Origin: Deltaproteobacteria bacterium
GTDB taxonomy: Bacteria; Bdellovibrionota; JAJCYS01
Direction: 5' to 3'
Assembly (NCBI GenBank): GCA_029262815.1
Contig: JAJCYS010000018.1
Coordinates: forward strand, 28,963-92,962
Length of the DNA: 64,000 nt
The position numbers and the translations under genes are program-made. The notes below the pieces were generated by a model. The model worked only from the letters and a program-made list of their open reading frames with translations. It searched no databases and was not told where the DNA came from. Below, piece by piece: positions 10,825-20,122 of this stretch (the stretch's first letter is position 1; each line of letters opens with the position of its first letter).

Positions 10825-12372
10825 TTAGGATTCCAATTCGAATCTTGGAAAGATTGGTGAAAAAGGGGTCTTAGCTACAAATATCGGTGTGTCGAACAGA
10901 CTGTTTGATTGATCCTTGGTATTAAAATCTCCAATTTTGTTGCCAAATGCCTCAAAAATATCTGACATCTTATCAGGACAGAAAGGATGCAGCCCAATGC
11001 ACGTAAGTAAGGTACAGGTCAAACATTCGGCCATCAGGGAAGCAAGTTCTGTTTTGAGTTCTGGATCTTTTGCCATAACCCAAGGCTTGCGATCTGCAAT
11101 ATAGGTATTGATGTCATGGACCATCTCATTACTGACCTCTAAGGCTTGGGTTAATTCTTGTTCACTCATATGTGTGAGATAGGATTCAAACTTTTTTTGA
11201 ATGCTGCCTCGTAGAATTTGAGAGGAAGAACGTTGATCAGGCACTGGGAGTTGCCCATCAAAATACTTTGTAATCATGCCGTGGATTCTTGAAACGAGAT
11301 TACCAATACCGTTGCTTAACTCTGAATTGTGACGCTCGATAAGTCGCTTTTCAGAAAAATCGCCATCCTTATCCCATGGTATTTCACGCAGTAAATAGTA
11401 ACGTAAGCTATCTGATCCATAAGAGTTCGCGAGTTCAATGGGGTTGAGCCCCGTGCCCTTGGTTTTGGACATTTTGGCGCCCTTGTAATGTACAAATCCA
11501 TGTCCCCAGACCTGATCGGGTAAAGGGAGGTTTGCGCTCATGAGCATACAAGGCCAGATGACACAGTGAAACCGTGTGATGTCTTTTCCAATCACGTGAA
11601 GGTCTGCAGGCCAATAGTGCTCATACTTATCTGTATGTAAACCCCCAAGAGCAGAAAAGTAGTTGATAAGTGCATCAACCCAGACATATACAACAGACTT
11701 TTTATCAAAAGGTAATGGAATACCCCAAGTTGTCGTCTGTCTGCTTATGCTGATATCTTCAAGTCCCTGATCCATAAGTCCAAGGATTTCATTTCGTCGT
11801 GTTTCGGGTTGGATGAATTTAGGGTTCTTTTTGATGTGAGTGAGTAAGGCGTCTTGATAATTCTTGAGCCTAAAAAAATAATTTTCTTCTTTGATCAATT
11901 CAGCAACAATCCCATGGACTTTGCAGTTACCTTCTTCGTCTATATCACCACTATCTAAAAATCGCTCGCAGGACCCACAGTACTTGCCTTCATAGTTACC
12001 TTTGTAAATGTCATCCGCATCATAAATTCGTTGAACGATTTCAGAGACCGTTTGTGCGTGAATTTCTTCAGTTGTTTGTACAAATCGGTCATAGTTAACT
12101 TGAAGGACTTCCCATACTTTTTTAAATTTATCAGCCATAATATCGCAATAAGCTTTGGGCTCGATGCCTTCTTTCTCAGCCATACGTTTTACATTTTGGC
12201 TGTGTTCATCTGTCCCCACAGAGAAGAATACATCTTCACCGAGGAAACGGTGATGGCGAGCAATGACGTCAGCGCCAATTTTTTCAAGTGCATGGCCCAA
12301 GTGCGGAACGGCATTACTGTAATCAATGGCAGTAGTAATATAAAAAGTAGGTTTTAGTTTTTCAGTTTCCAT
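10825..12372 (-). CDS. metG: methionyl-tRNA synthetase
   Basis: HLGHALEKIGADVIARHHR and KMSKTKGTGLNP signatures. Confidence 0.93.
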   Translation of the reverse strand: METEKLKPTFYITTAIDYSNAVPHLGHALEKIGADVIARHHRFLGEDVFFSVGTDEHSQNVKRMAEKEGIEPKAYCDIMADKFKKVWEVLQVNYDRFVQTTEEIHAQTVSEIVQRIYDADDIYKGNYEGKYCGSCERFLDSGDIDEEGNCKVHGIVAELIKEENYFFRLKNYQDALLTHIKKNPKFIQPETRRNEILGLMDQGLEDISISRQTTTWGIPLPFDKKSVVYVWVDALINYFSALGGLHTDKYEHYWPADLHVIGKDITRFHCVIWPCMLMSANLPLPDQVWGHGFVHYKGAKMSKTKGTGLNPIELANSYGSDSLRYYLLREIPWDKDGDFSEKRLIERHNSELSNGIGNLVSRIHGMITKYFDGQLPVPDQRSSSQILRGSIQKKFESYLTHMSEQELTQALEVSNEMVHDINTYIADRKPWVMAKDPELKTELASLMAECLTCTLLTCIGLHPFCPDKMSDIFEAFGNKIGDFNTKDQSNSLFDTPIFVAKTPFSPIFPRFELES

Positions 12373-12387
12373 AATTCTTCCAGAGTC

Positions 12388-13317
12388 CTAATGTATGACA
12401 GGGATGCTGTCTTGGCCTAATAATACCATAAGCAAACGATCTAAGCCCAGTGCACATCCTGTGCAAGAGGGGATGCCTTTTTTTAGCGCTGCAATGAGTG
12501 TGGGGTCCCATAGTTGCCCATGATCCTTCGCGTGGGCTAAATATCGAGGTTGGTCTGAAATTGTTGCTTGTAATATTTCAAACTCAGTTATTTCTTCATA
12601 GCCATTTAATAGTTCAATGCCAGAGAAACTGGTTTCCCATCGATTGTGTCGACGTTCATGCCACGGGGCTTGAGGATTGTTTGGATTGGCCAGTGCGGCC
12701 ATTACAGATGGGAATCCTGTGAGGGTTGTAAAACCTGGCTCTTTGGCAAGTAACGGATGTATTTGGTCTGCGTAGATAAAGTCAAGCTTTGAGCATGCCG
12801 ATTCGGGAGTTTGCGTTTTAAGCCAGTCGGAGAGGTTTTTGCCTGTGGCATCATGAAATAGGACATCGAACGAGATGATTTGCCATCGGAATTCGTCTTG
12901 GGGTCGAAATGAGTGCCAAAGGGTTTTTATCAAATGACGGCAACGTTCAATGCCGGAGTCTAATTTTGTATCGATTTCATACCATTCACACATCCAAAAC
13001 TCTTGGACATGAATAGGCCCTACATTGTTTTCAGTACCGCCTCTAAACACCTTGCCGATTTCATAGAGGGAAGTTTGCGTTTGACTCAAAGCTACCTTCA
13101 TAAAACGCTCAGGGCTAGTTCGAAGGAAACTATTTGAGCCATCTGGATTTTCTAGTTTGTATACCGTATTGGTTGGATCAAAGCCTACAGAGGGCTGGAG
13201 TATAGGAGAGTAAAAAGGATGAAACAGCTCGTCAGTAAAATAAGTGTGGAATCTGCTCTTGAGGGATTCTAGAGCCCTGCACCAAGATAAATAAGAGTTG
13301 TGGTGTGATTCAGTCAT
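12388..13317 (-). CDS. epmA: EpmA/GenX-like class II lysyl-tRNA synthetase paralogue
   Basis: Class II aaRS core without anticodon-binding domain (VGFDPTNTVYKLENPDGSNSFLRTSPERFMK; GCALGLDRLLMVLLG); start set at MTESHHNSY. Confidence 0.8.
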   Translation of the reverse strand: MTESHHNSYLSWCRALESLKSRFHTYFTDELFHPFYSPILQPSVGFDPTNTVYKLENPDGSNSFLRTSPERFMKVALSQTQTSLYEIGKVFRGGTENNVGPIHVQEFWMCEWYEIDTKLDSGIERCRHLIKTLWHSFRPQDEFRWQIISFDVLFHDATGKNLSDWLKTQTPESACSKLDFIYADQIHPLLAKEPGFTTLTGFPSVMAALANPNNPQAPWHERRHNRWETSFSGIELLNGYEEITEFEILQATISDQPRYLAHAKDHGQLWDPTLIAALKKGIPSCTGCALGLDRLLMVLLGQDSIPVIH

Positions 13318-13330
13318 TTCCCCTCTTATA

Positions 13331-14836
13331 ATGGTAATTGTGAGTGGCTTCAATTACTTTTTTGGGGAAATTCGAAGAAAAAGGGTGATTCTGTATGTGA
13401 CCCTCTGTGTGATAGGGCTGGGCTATTGCAGTTTCGCTGAATCACAGATTTACGACCATAATCAGTTTTATACGTTACGATCCCGTTTACGGTCATATTC
13501 GAGCGCTGCGCAATGGGAAGCCGTCCGTACGTGGAGTAGGGGGGAGTTTAACCCCCATAAGTGGTTGCTGTCGGCTGATATCCTCTTTTTGAGAATTATG
13601 AAAGGGGGCTCTGGCTCTCATGCTCGGTCAAAGGAAGAAATTGGAATTGCCACACGGTTGCTCAAGAAGCTTCCCTCAAAGTCGGCTTATGACATTGCTC
13701 GATATTTGCATAAAGGTATTCTTGCTGTGACTCAAGGGAATCGCAACAAAGCGCAGAATTATTTTGATATTACAAAACGGACTAAGAGAGAGCCACTGAT
13801 CCGAGCTATGGCCTATGTTTACTTAGGAGAGTTGACCTACCTTTCTGCAAAGTTACCCAATGATGAACCTGCCATTTTAGAAAAAAGCCATTACTACTTT
13901 CAAAAAGCGTTAGATAGTTTACCTGTGAAGGCAGTGGCTCCATTGGCATATGCGGGTATAGCTAGACGGTATTTTTTTCTAGAACGATGGGACAAGGTTG
14001 TTGATCTATTAAAACAAGCCATCCGTTTAGATCCTGAGTATATTACCCCTCGAATCAATCTCGGTCTCGTCTATGTTGCCCAACACAAATGGAGTCGTGC
14101 ATATGTCCATTTGTACAAGGCCTATCAATATCGCCCCGAAGACGTTGTGGTGATGAAGGAGTTAATCTTATCCGCGTACTACTTGAAGAAAGATGGGCTA
14201 GTCAAAAAGTTGGTCAGTACATACTTAAAACATCCGGATGTGACAGCTGAAGCGGCTCGGCCTGTTGTGCACCAGGTTCTCTTTAAGGAGATCGAACAGA
14301 TCTATAGCTCTGGGCATGTAAAGCAGGCTCTAAACGCTTATCTGAAGCTTGTACATCAATTTCCAACCTTGGATGAGATCCGATTACGCATCGGTATGTG
14401 CTATCGCACCCTGAACCAATACGCTGAAGCACGTGTGTATTTTCAAGCTTATGTCCAGAAATACTCAGCCAATCCAGTCGGTTTTTTTGAGCTCGGTTTA
14501 TTGGATTTTTATGAGAGACGATATGAGTGGGCAGCTCAGAACTTTATTCGGGCTTTAGAGTTAAACCCTAGAGATGCCGGGAATGTTTGGCTCTGGACCG
14601 TGAAAGCACTCTTGCAACTTCAACTTTATAGGGAGGCTTACTTCGTCTTAGCTCAAGCAGATAAGACGCCTCATTTAGATATTCATTACCGTGAAATCAT
14701 CAGAACCCAGATGGAAGTTATGGGCAAAAAGTACAAATTGTCTTCCACACAACTGGGCCATCTTACTTTTTCTCGTATCAGGCAGGGTATTCAACAGGTA
14801 GCTTCAAAAACCCTTGAAAATTCGAGTAAGCTGTAG
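13331..14836 (+). CDS. TPR-repeat protein, membrane-anchored or exported
   Basis: Multiple TPR-like helical repeats (AIRLDPEYITPRINLGLVYVAQHKW; ALELNPRDAGNVWL). Confidence 0.7.
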   Translation: MVIVSGFNYFFGEIRRKRVILYVTLCVIGLGYCSFAESQIYDHNQFYTLRSRLRSYSSAAQWEAVRTWSRGEFNPHKWLLSADILFLRIMKGGSGSHARSKEEIGIATRLLKKLPSKSAYDIARYLHKGILAVTQGNRNKAQNYFDITKRTKREPLIRAMAYVYLGELTYLSAKLPNDEPAILEKSHYYFQKALDSLPVKAVAPLAYAGIARRYFFLERWDKVVDLLKQAIRLDPEYITPRINLGLVYVAQHKWSRAYVHLYKAYQYRPEDVVVMKELILSAYYLKKDGLVKKLVSTYLKHPDVTAEAARPVVHQVLFKEIEQIYSSGHVKQALNAYLKLVHQFPTLDEIRLRIGMCYRTLNQYAEARVYFQAYVQKYSANPVGFFELGLLDFYERRYEWAAQNFIRALELNPRDAGNVWLWTVKALLQLQLYREAYFVLAQADKTPHLDIHYREIIRTQMEVMGKKYKLSSTQLGHLTFSRIRQGIQQVASKTLENSSKL

Positions 14837-15431
14837 CACAGTGATATGCTCCATGAATCCGTTGCATATAGCCCATGTTGATGAAGTTTGTCTTTTGAAA
14901 AAGAAGTGGGATAGCCCTGTGCTCCTCTCACCTAATCAAGATGATATTAAGTGTTCGGTAGATTTGGACCTTCAGTGTGCTTTGATGCTATTAGAACACC
15001 GAATTTCAAGAGGCGATCAATCTCGTCTTGTAGCGTGTGTGTGTGGCGGGGAAGTGGTTGGAGCCTTGGTAAGCTTGTTTTTGCTTAAGAGGGGCTGTCT
15101 CGAAGTCGTAGTGGGTTCTGCTTCAGAGTCTGTACGAGATCGTGTCAAATCTCTTGCTGAGCTTAATCAGTTAAGATCCCCGAAGATGGGATGGTGGACA
15201 GATGAAAACATTTATGGGGTGTTTGATATGCTGTTCCTACCCTACAGTCTTTACAAACAGGAACCGGTGAAATGGCTCCAAAAGGTAGATGTATCAGGTA
15301 TTTTGGTTGTTTTGGGACACTCTGACCAGTCGTTAGGTCCTATGCCTGGGTTTCAAAAAGTCCTCGAAGTCCGCTGTCCATCAGGTAAAGCGAACGGATT
15401 TTTTCGAACAGAATTGAACAAAACCCCTTGA
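14814..15431 (+). CDS. hypothetical protein
   Basis: ORF overlapping the 3' end of the TPR gene in the same direction. Confidence 0.5.
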   Translation: MKIRVSCSTVICSMNPLHIAHVDEVCLLKKKWDSPVLLSPNQDDIKCSVDLDLQCALMLLEHRISRGDQSRLVACVCGGEVVGALVSLFLLKRGCLEVVVGSASESVRDRVKSLAELNQLRSPKMGWWTDENIYGVFDMLFLPYSLYKQEPVKWLQKVDVSGILVVLGHSDQSLGPMPGFQKVLEVRCPSGKANGFFRTELNKTP

Positions 15432-15500
15432 CACATTTACAAGACGATGGAACTCTAGAAACAATATTCTTTCCAAAATTGACATTTGAAGGAGGCAGTA

Positions 15501-15773
15501 ATGAATAAAAGTGAATTAATCGAGCAGATTTCATACGATACGGACCTTACAAAGGCCGACGTATCTCGGGTACTTGAGTCTATGATTGACACTGTCCGAC
15601 GTTCGGTAAAAAAAGGCGAAGATGTAAAGCTAACAGGCTTTGGAACATTCACACGTGTTCGTCGTAAAACTCGTATGGGACGTAACCCACAAACGGGTGA
15701 AGAGATTAAAATACCAGCTGCTCGAGTACCTAAATTTAAGCCAGGTAAAGAGTTTAAAGAAATGCTGAACTAG
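15501..15773 (+). CDS. HU/IHF-family DNA-binding protein
   Basis: GFGTFTRVRRKTRMGRNPQTGEEIKIPAARVPKFKPGKEFKE signature; SD aaggagg upstream. Confidence 0.95.
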   Translation: MNKSELIEQISYDTDLTKADVSRVLESMIDTVRRSVKKGEDVKLTGFGTFTRVRRKTRMGRNPQTGEEIKIPAARVPKFKPGKEFKEMLN

Positions 15774-15800
15774 AATATTAGTTTAATATTTGGTTTAAAC

Positions 15801-15832
15801 AAAACCCGCTTGGTGTAAGCCAAGCGGGTTTT
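15801..15832 (+). terminator. rho-independent terminator of the HU gene
   Basis: aaaacccgcttggtgtaagccaagcgggtttt. Confidence 0.9.
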
Positions 15833-15886
15833 GTCTATTTAAAACAATCTTAAATTTTTTTATTGAATTTAAAGAACCGGTTCGAG

Positions 15887-16678
15887 TTAATGACTGGGAT
15901 TTTGAAAAATACCTAGTTGCATCCAGTTAGCAAACCAATGCGTTAAGTGTTCTGGATCGGTCAAGACTGCTTCACAGACTTCTGATAGGGTGCTTCTAGA
16001 CCGTGATTTTTTGAGTAAGTAAAAGGCATTAGGCTCAATCTCACGTGATATGGGCTGATGATTTTCATCTCTATGAACAAGGATATAGCAGGGTCGACCT
16101 AAGGGAGTTAGATGAGGTGTTTCTTTCGTTTCTTGGTTGAGTAGCGTAAGAAGTGGCCAATTTGTTTTTAAAAGTTGGACATGCGGTTGCAAGGTGAGGG
16201 GCAAGAAATCACCGTATCGTGCTGCAGTTTCAGGTAGAAGAGCAGGGTAACTGGGTGCGTCAAAAGTGAGTTGAAAAAGCCATTCAAGCTGAGCCAGATC
16301 TGGTAGATAGGGGTACTGTTCTTTCAGCCAATGTGTTTTTAAAAATTGGGGCAGGTCTTCACCTTCTGCATTAAGATTGTATGTTTTAGACCCACAGGCA
16401 ACGATGTATTCGTAACAGAGAACTGAGAAGGCATCTTGTCCGAGAACTTTTTTGATATTCTCATATGTTACGCTCAAAGCCTCATTTCTACGGATGAAGT
16501 ATCCTACTCGGTAAATCTCTAAACGTTTTTCGGGTGAGTCTGTGCTCTTAGTCTCTAAATGTTGGGATAGCCATTGATGATCGTTCACGTGCGTGTCGAC
16601 ATGTTCTCCAGCTCGTACTGCGTTTCGCATAGCCAGCTGAATATCACGAAGGGTGGGCGTCGAGTCTTCTTTGGTCAT
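15887..16678 (-). CDS. DUF2063-family MNIO partner protein (BufC/HvfC-like)
   Basis: RDIQLAMRNAV...KRLEIYRVGYFIRRNEALSVTYENIKKVLG is typical of DUF2063; overlaps end of DUF692 CDS. Confidence 0.8.
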   Translation of the reverse strand: MTKEDSTPTLRDIQLAMRNAVRAGEHVDTHVNDHQWLSQHLETKSTDSPEKRLEIYRVGYFIRRNEALSVTYENIKKVLGQDAFSVLCYEYIVACGSKTYNLNAEGEDLPQFLKTHWLKEQYPYLPDLAQLEWLFQLTFDAPSYPALLPETAARYGDFLPLTLQPHVQLLKTNWPLLTLLNQETKETPHLTPLGRPCYILVHRDENHQPISREIEPNAFYLLKKSRSRSTLSEVCEAVLTDPEHLTHWFANWMQLGIFQNPSH

Positions 16679-17510
16679 AAGGATTATCCAAGGTTATATT
16701 CATCAGTTTTTTGGCTCGATTAGCTTCATCCTGAAGCTCCTGGAATGGAGGAATGTGACTATCCCACTCAATAAGGGTCGAGACACATCCAAATCGTTTC
16801 AGTGCCACTTGGTATAGCTTCCACACATCTTCGATGATGGGCCCCACATGTGTGTCAAACAAGTAGGTGTCATGATCTGAATGTCCTGCTAAATGAAATT
16901 GTCCAACCAAGTGAGGTGGTATGGCATTGATAAATGTGAGAGGATCAAATTTATGATTAAACGCGTTTACATAAATATTATTAATGTCGAGTAAAATACC
17001 GCATCCAGCTTCTTCAGCAATTGTTGTGATAAATTCCCATTCTGGCATCTCAGAGTGTTTGAAAGAAAAATAACTAGAAACGTTTTCAAGCATGATGGGT
17101 CGTTCGATAAAATCCTGTACTTGTTTAACCTGTTTGACGACGAGGCGAATGGCCTCATCTGTATGAGGCAACGGTAACAAGTCATGGAGTTGATCACCCC
17201 CAGCATTACTAAAACACAAGTGATCAGAAACAAGTTGAGGATCTACTTCATCAATGAGAGCCTTTAATCGCTCTAAGTATTCTTGATCGAGGCCATCCGC
17301 TGAACCAATAGAGAGGGATACACCATGCATGACAATGGGGTAGTGCTCTCTGATCTTATCTAGGATATAGCGAGGTCGCCCCCCGGAGTCCATGAAATTT
17401 TCGGATACAATTTCAAACCAATCCATTTCTGGAATGTGGTTGAGGACATGTTCATAGTGTACTGTGCGTAATCCGACACCTACACCTAACTTTGGCCACT
17501 CTGATTTCAT
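16644..17510 (-). CDS. DUF692/MNIO multinuclear non-heme iron oxidative enzyme (BufB/HvfB-like)
   Basis: LGVGVGLR, HGVSLSIGSADG, SDHLCFS, MLENVSSYF, GILLDINNIYVNA, HLAGHS, DTHVGPI, LIEWDSHIP. Confidence 0.93.
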   Translation of the reverse strand: MKSEWPKLGVGVGLRTVHYEHVLNHIPEMDWFEIVSENFMDSGGRPRYILDKIREHYPIVMHGVSLSIGSADGLDQEYLERLKALIDEVDPQLVSDHLCFSNAGGDQLHDLLPLPHTDEAIRLVVKQVKQVQDFIERPIMLENVSSYFSFKHSEMPEWEFITTIAEEAGCGILLDINNIYVNAFNHKFDPLTFINAIPPHLVGQFHLAGHSDHDTYLFDTHVGPIIEDVWKLYQVALKRFGCVSTLIEWDSHIPPFQELQDEANRAKKLMNITLDNPYDQRRLDAHPS

Positions 17511-17604
17511 TAGAACATAAAAGTCGTGACGCCCATCACCTCCCCAAAGTTAGCAGAACAATGGGGAGGGATGAACGAGCATTGGAGGACAGTCATTCTA
17601 AAAA

Positions 17605-18009
17605 CTAGTACCTAATTTTGTTTCTTCTGGAGCGACGTGCTTCAATATCTCTGAAATCGTTGTTATCCATTATTTCACTAGTCGTTCCATTAGGTTTATT
17701 CATTTTTTCTAGAAGCTTTTTGCACTCTTTTTTGCCTAGAGTATAAACAAAGCCGTTTCCTCTGCACTCGTTTTTGCCCCCACAAGCGTGGTATTTTCCT
17801 TTTTTAGGACCTGCCTTATAGACACCTGGACATTCACCTTGTCCTCTGCAGGCGTTCCCACCATGGCACTTGAATGACCCTGCAGACTCTTTGACATTCT
17901 CAGCGTGTTTTGATTTTGTGAGCGCACTCGAACTAAAACTTACAAGGCCTGCAATCGCAGCGCTAACCAACATTTGCTTGGTTTTATGTTTCTTTGGTTT
18001 GTGACTCAT
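17605..18009 (-). CDS. Cys-rich exported peptide, candidate MNIO RiPP precursor
   Basis: Signal-like N-terminus (MLVSAAIAGLVSFSSSALT) then CHGGNACRGQGEC ... CGGKNECRGNGF; immediately upstream of DUF692 gene, same strand. Confidence 0.75.
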   Translation of the reverse strand: MSHKPKKHKTKQMLVSAAIAGLVSFSSSALTKSKHAENVKESAGSFKCHGGNACRGQGECPGVYKAGPKKGKYHACGGKNECRGNGFVYTLGKKECKKLLEKMNKPNGTTSEIMDNNDFRDIEARRSRRNKIRY

Positions 18010-18048
18010 TAATTTTCCCCCTATGTTTTTTAAAAATATTAATCCGTG

Positions 18049-18699
18049 TTACCCCTGAGGTGGTGGTTGTTCTGCTCTAATTTTGACTGTGATATCAACG
18101 TTTTTATGGACGAAAAAACCTTTAAACCCAGTGCCTACGTTAAAATGAGTTCGATTGATGACAGTCTCAGCTTTGATTTTTACGACACGACCATTTGTGT
18201 CTTCGTTTTTACCTGTTTGAATTTTTACATTTTCTAACGTAATGATTTTACTTTTTCCATGGATAGTGAGCGTACCCATGATTTTCTTTTTTGAAGGTGA
18301 ATGAGAAATTAACTTGAAATACATCGTCGGGTACTTTGGCGCGTCAAAAAAATCTGACTGCTGTAAGTGTGCATCACGCTCTAGGTTGTTTGTATTGACG
18401 CTTTTGACTTGAATGAGACCTTCAGCAGCTTTAATTAGCTTCTTTTTATGATCAAAAGTGACATATCCTGAAAAATCCTTAAATGTGCCGTCAACTTCCA
18501 AAAGAGATGCTGCAGTAGCCGTAAACCCTAGTGTTGAGTGTTCATTGTCGATATCGTGGATAATAGCCTGTTTATAGGATTTTGGCTTACTCAGAGACTG
18601 AGGTGCTTTTTTAGACTTCTCTCTAGCAGCAAAAGAGGTTGAAAGGGGGAGTACAAGGAGGACAGATACTATCAGACCCCGATTGAATATGCGATTCAT
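18049..18699 (-). CDS. YceI-family exported protein
   Basis: HSTLGFTATAASLLEVDGTFKDFSGYVTFD, VKSVNTNNLERDAHLQQSDFFDAPKYPTMYFKL, GTLTIHGKSK. Confidence 0.9.
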   Translation of the reverse strand: MNRIFNRGLIVSVLLVLPLSTSFAAREKSKKAPQSLSKPKSYKQAIIHDIDNEHSTLGFTATAASLLEVDGTFKDFSGYVTFDHKKKLIKAAEGLIQVKSVNTNNLERDAHLQQSDFFDAPKYPTMYFKLISHSPSKKKIMGTLTIHGKSKIITLENVKIQTGKNEDTNGRVVKIKAETVINRTHFNVGTGFKGFFVHKNVDITVKIRAEQPPPQG

Positions 18700-18913
18700 G
18701 ATGCCCCCCCCTTCAGCTACTTGAACCTTCAGCTCAGATGAATATTATTCTATCCTTACTTTGAGGCTTTGTTGAGCTCAATTTCAATATATTTGTGTCA
18801 AGCGACATTTTCATTTTTATTGGATTTTTGATCCAGCAGAGATAAGATTTCTATTTGAAGTACTTAAGTAACTTTGTGAGATTTAATATGACTTCACTCC
18901 GGAAAGGTCAGAG

Positions 18914-19678
18914 ATGAAAATTGTATCATGGAATGTAAACGGAATTCGTGCAGCTTTTAAAAAGGGTTTGTTTGATTGGGTGTCTCAAGAGGCACCTGAT
19001 ATTTTTTGTTTACAAGAAACAAAAGCTCATCCTGATCAAATTGCACCTGACCAATTAGAGACATTAGGATATGTGCCTATGTGGGCAATTTGTGAGCGCA
19101 AAGGCTATAGTGGCGTCGCAACTTACAGTCGTGAAAAGCCCAAAAAATTTCAAGAGGGATTAGGTGTGCCTGAGTTCGATCGTGAAGGTCGTGTGATGAC
19201 GACTTGGTTCTCTGATTTTGTACTCGTGAATGTGTATGTGCCCAATGGGCAGCCTGATCATGCACGTGTGCCATTTAAAATGGCGTTTTGTGATGCGCTT
19301 CTGACCCATCTTGAGGACTTGAAAAAAGAATGTCCTAACGTTGTTACATGCGGTGACTATAACATTGCACACAAACCGATTGATTTGAAACACCCTGTTG
19401 ATAACAAGAATACAACTGGTTTCTTACCTGTTGAGCGTGAATGGTTGGATAAACTTTTTGATCATGGCTATGATGATGTATTTCGTTCCTTCGAGCCGGG
19501 TCCAGACCATTATACGTGGTGGACATATCGTTTGGGAGCGCGCGAACGAAATATAGGGTGGCGGATAGATTATTTTTTTACGTCAGAATGTATGAAATCA
19601 AATGTGAAATCGGCTGCTCATCAACCCGAGGTGATGGGTTCAGATCACTGTCCGGTTACTCTTGAGCTGACTTTTTAA
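18914..19678 (+). CDS. xthA: exodeoxyribonuclease III
   Basis: KIVSWNVNGIRAAFKKG, FCLQETKA, GRVMTTWF, GWRIDYFFTS, GSDHCPVTLEL. Confidence 0.92.
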   Translation: MKIVSWNVNGIRAAFKKGLFDWVSQEAPDIFCLQETKAHPDQIAPDQLETLGYVPMWAICERKGYSGVATYSREKPKKFQEGLGVPEFDREGRVMTTWFSDFVLVNVYVPNGQPDHARVPFKMAFCDALLTHLEDLKKECPNVVTCGDYNIAHKPIDLKHPVDNKNTTGFLPVEREWLDKLFDHGYDDVFRSFEPGPDHYTWWTYRLGARERNIGWRIDYFFTSECMKSNVKSAAHQPEVMGSDHCPVTLELTF

Positions 19679-20069
19679 GCCATGTCTTAGCTTGCTCTTT
19701 CGTTTGAAAAAAACGGCAGGGGACCACAATGCCTTGCCTCAAAGTCATCGAAATATTAGTGCGGTTAAGAAAACCTGAAAGCCCATAAGCTGCTATGGCA
19801 GAGATGTTGAAAGATTGGATGCCTTTCATAATCATATTTCGAAGTTCGTGCTGGTGCGGCAAATTGGTCTCCATAATATTAATCAACAATCCTGGTTTTT
19901 TTCCAGAATTCAGAATTGATTTAGATTTTTGCTCGAGAAATGAAAGATAAATTTTTGCGGATTCAGTCGATGGTTTATTTGTAGGGTGATAGTGAATGAT
20001 CCAATCGTCAATTACATCAAATCGATTTTGAATTTCTTGGGTTAAGGATGCAGTTGTTAATTCGACCAT
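19656..20069 (-). CDS. hypothetical protein, possibly SpoIIAA/STAS-like fold
   Basis: Size and pattern (LLINIMETN...; FFQTKEQAKTWLKK) similar to STAS-like proteins. Confidence 0.45.
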   Translation of the reverse strand: MVELTTASLTQEIQNRFDVIDDWIIHYHPTNKPSTESAKIYLSFLEQKSKSILNSGKKPGLLINIMETNLPHQHELRNMIMKGIQSFNISAIAAYGLSGFLNRTNISMTLRQGIVVPCRFFQTKEQAKTWLKKSAQE

Positions 20070-20122
20070 ATTTTTGTGCTCTATTAAATGATTCGGTATG
20101 AATGGAGGATGTATTAAGTCAA

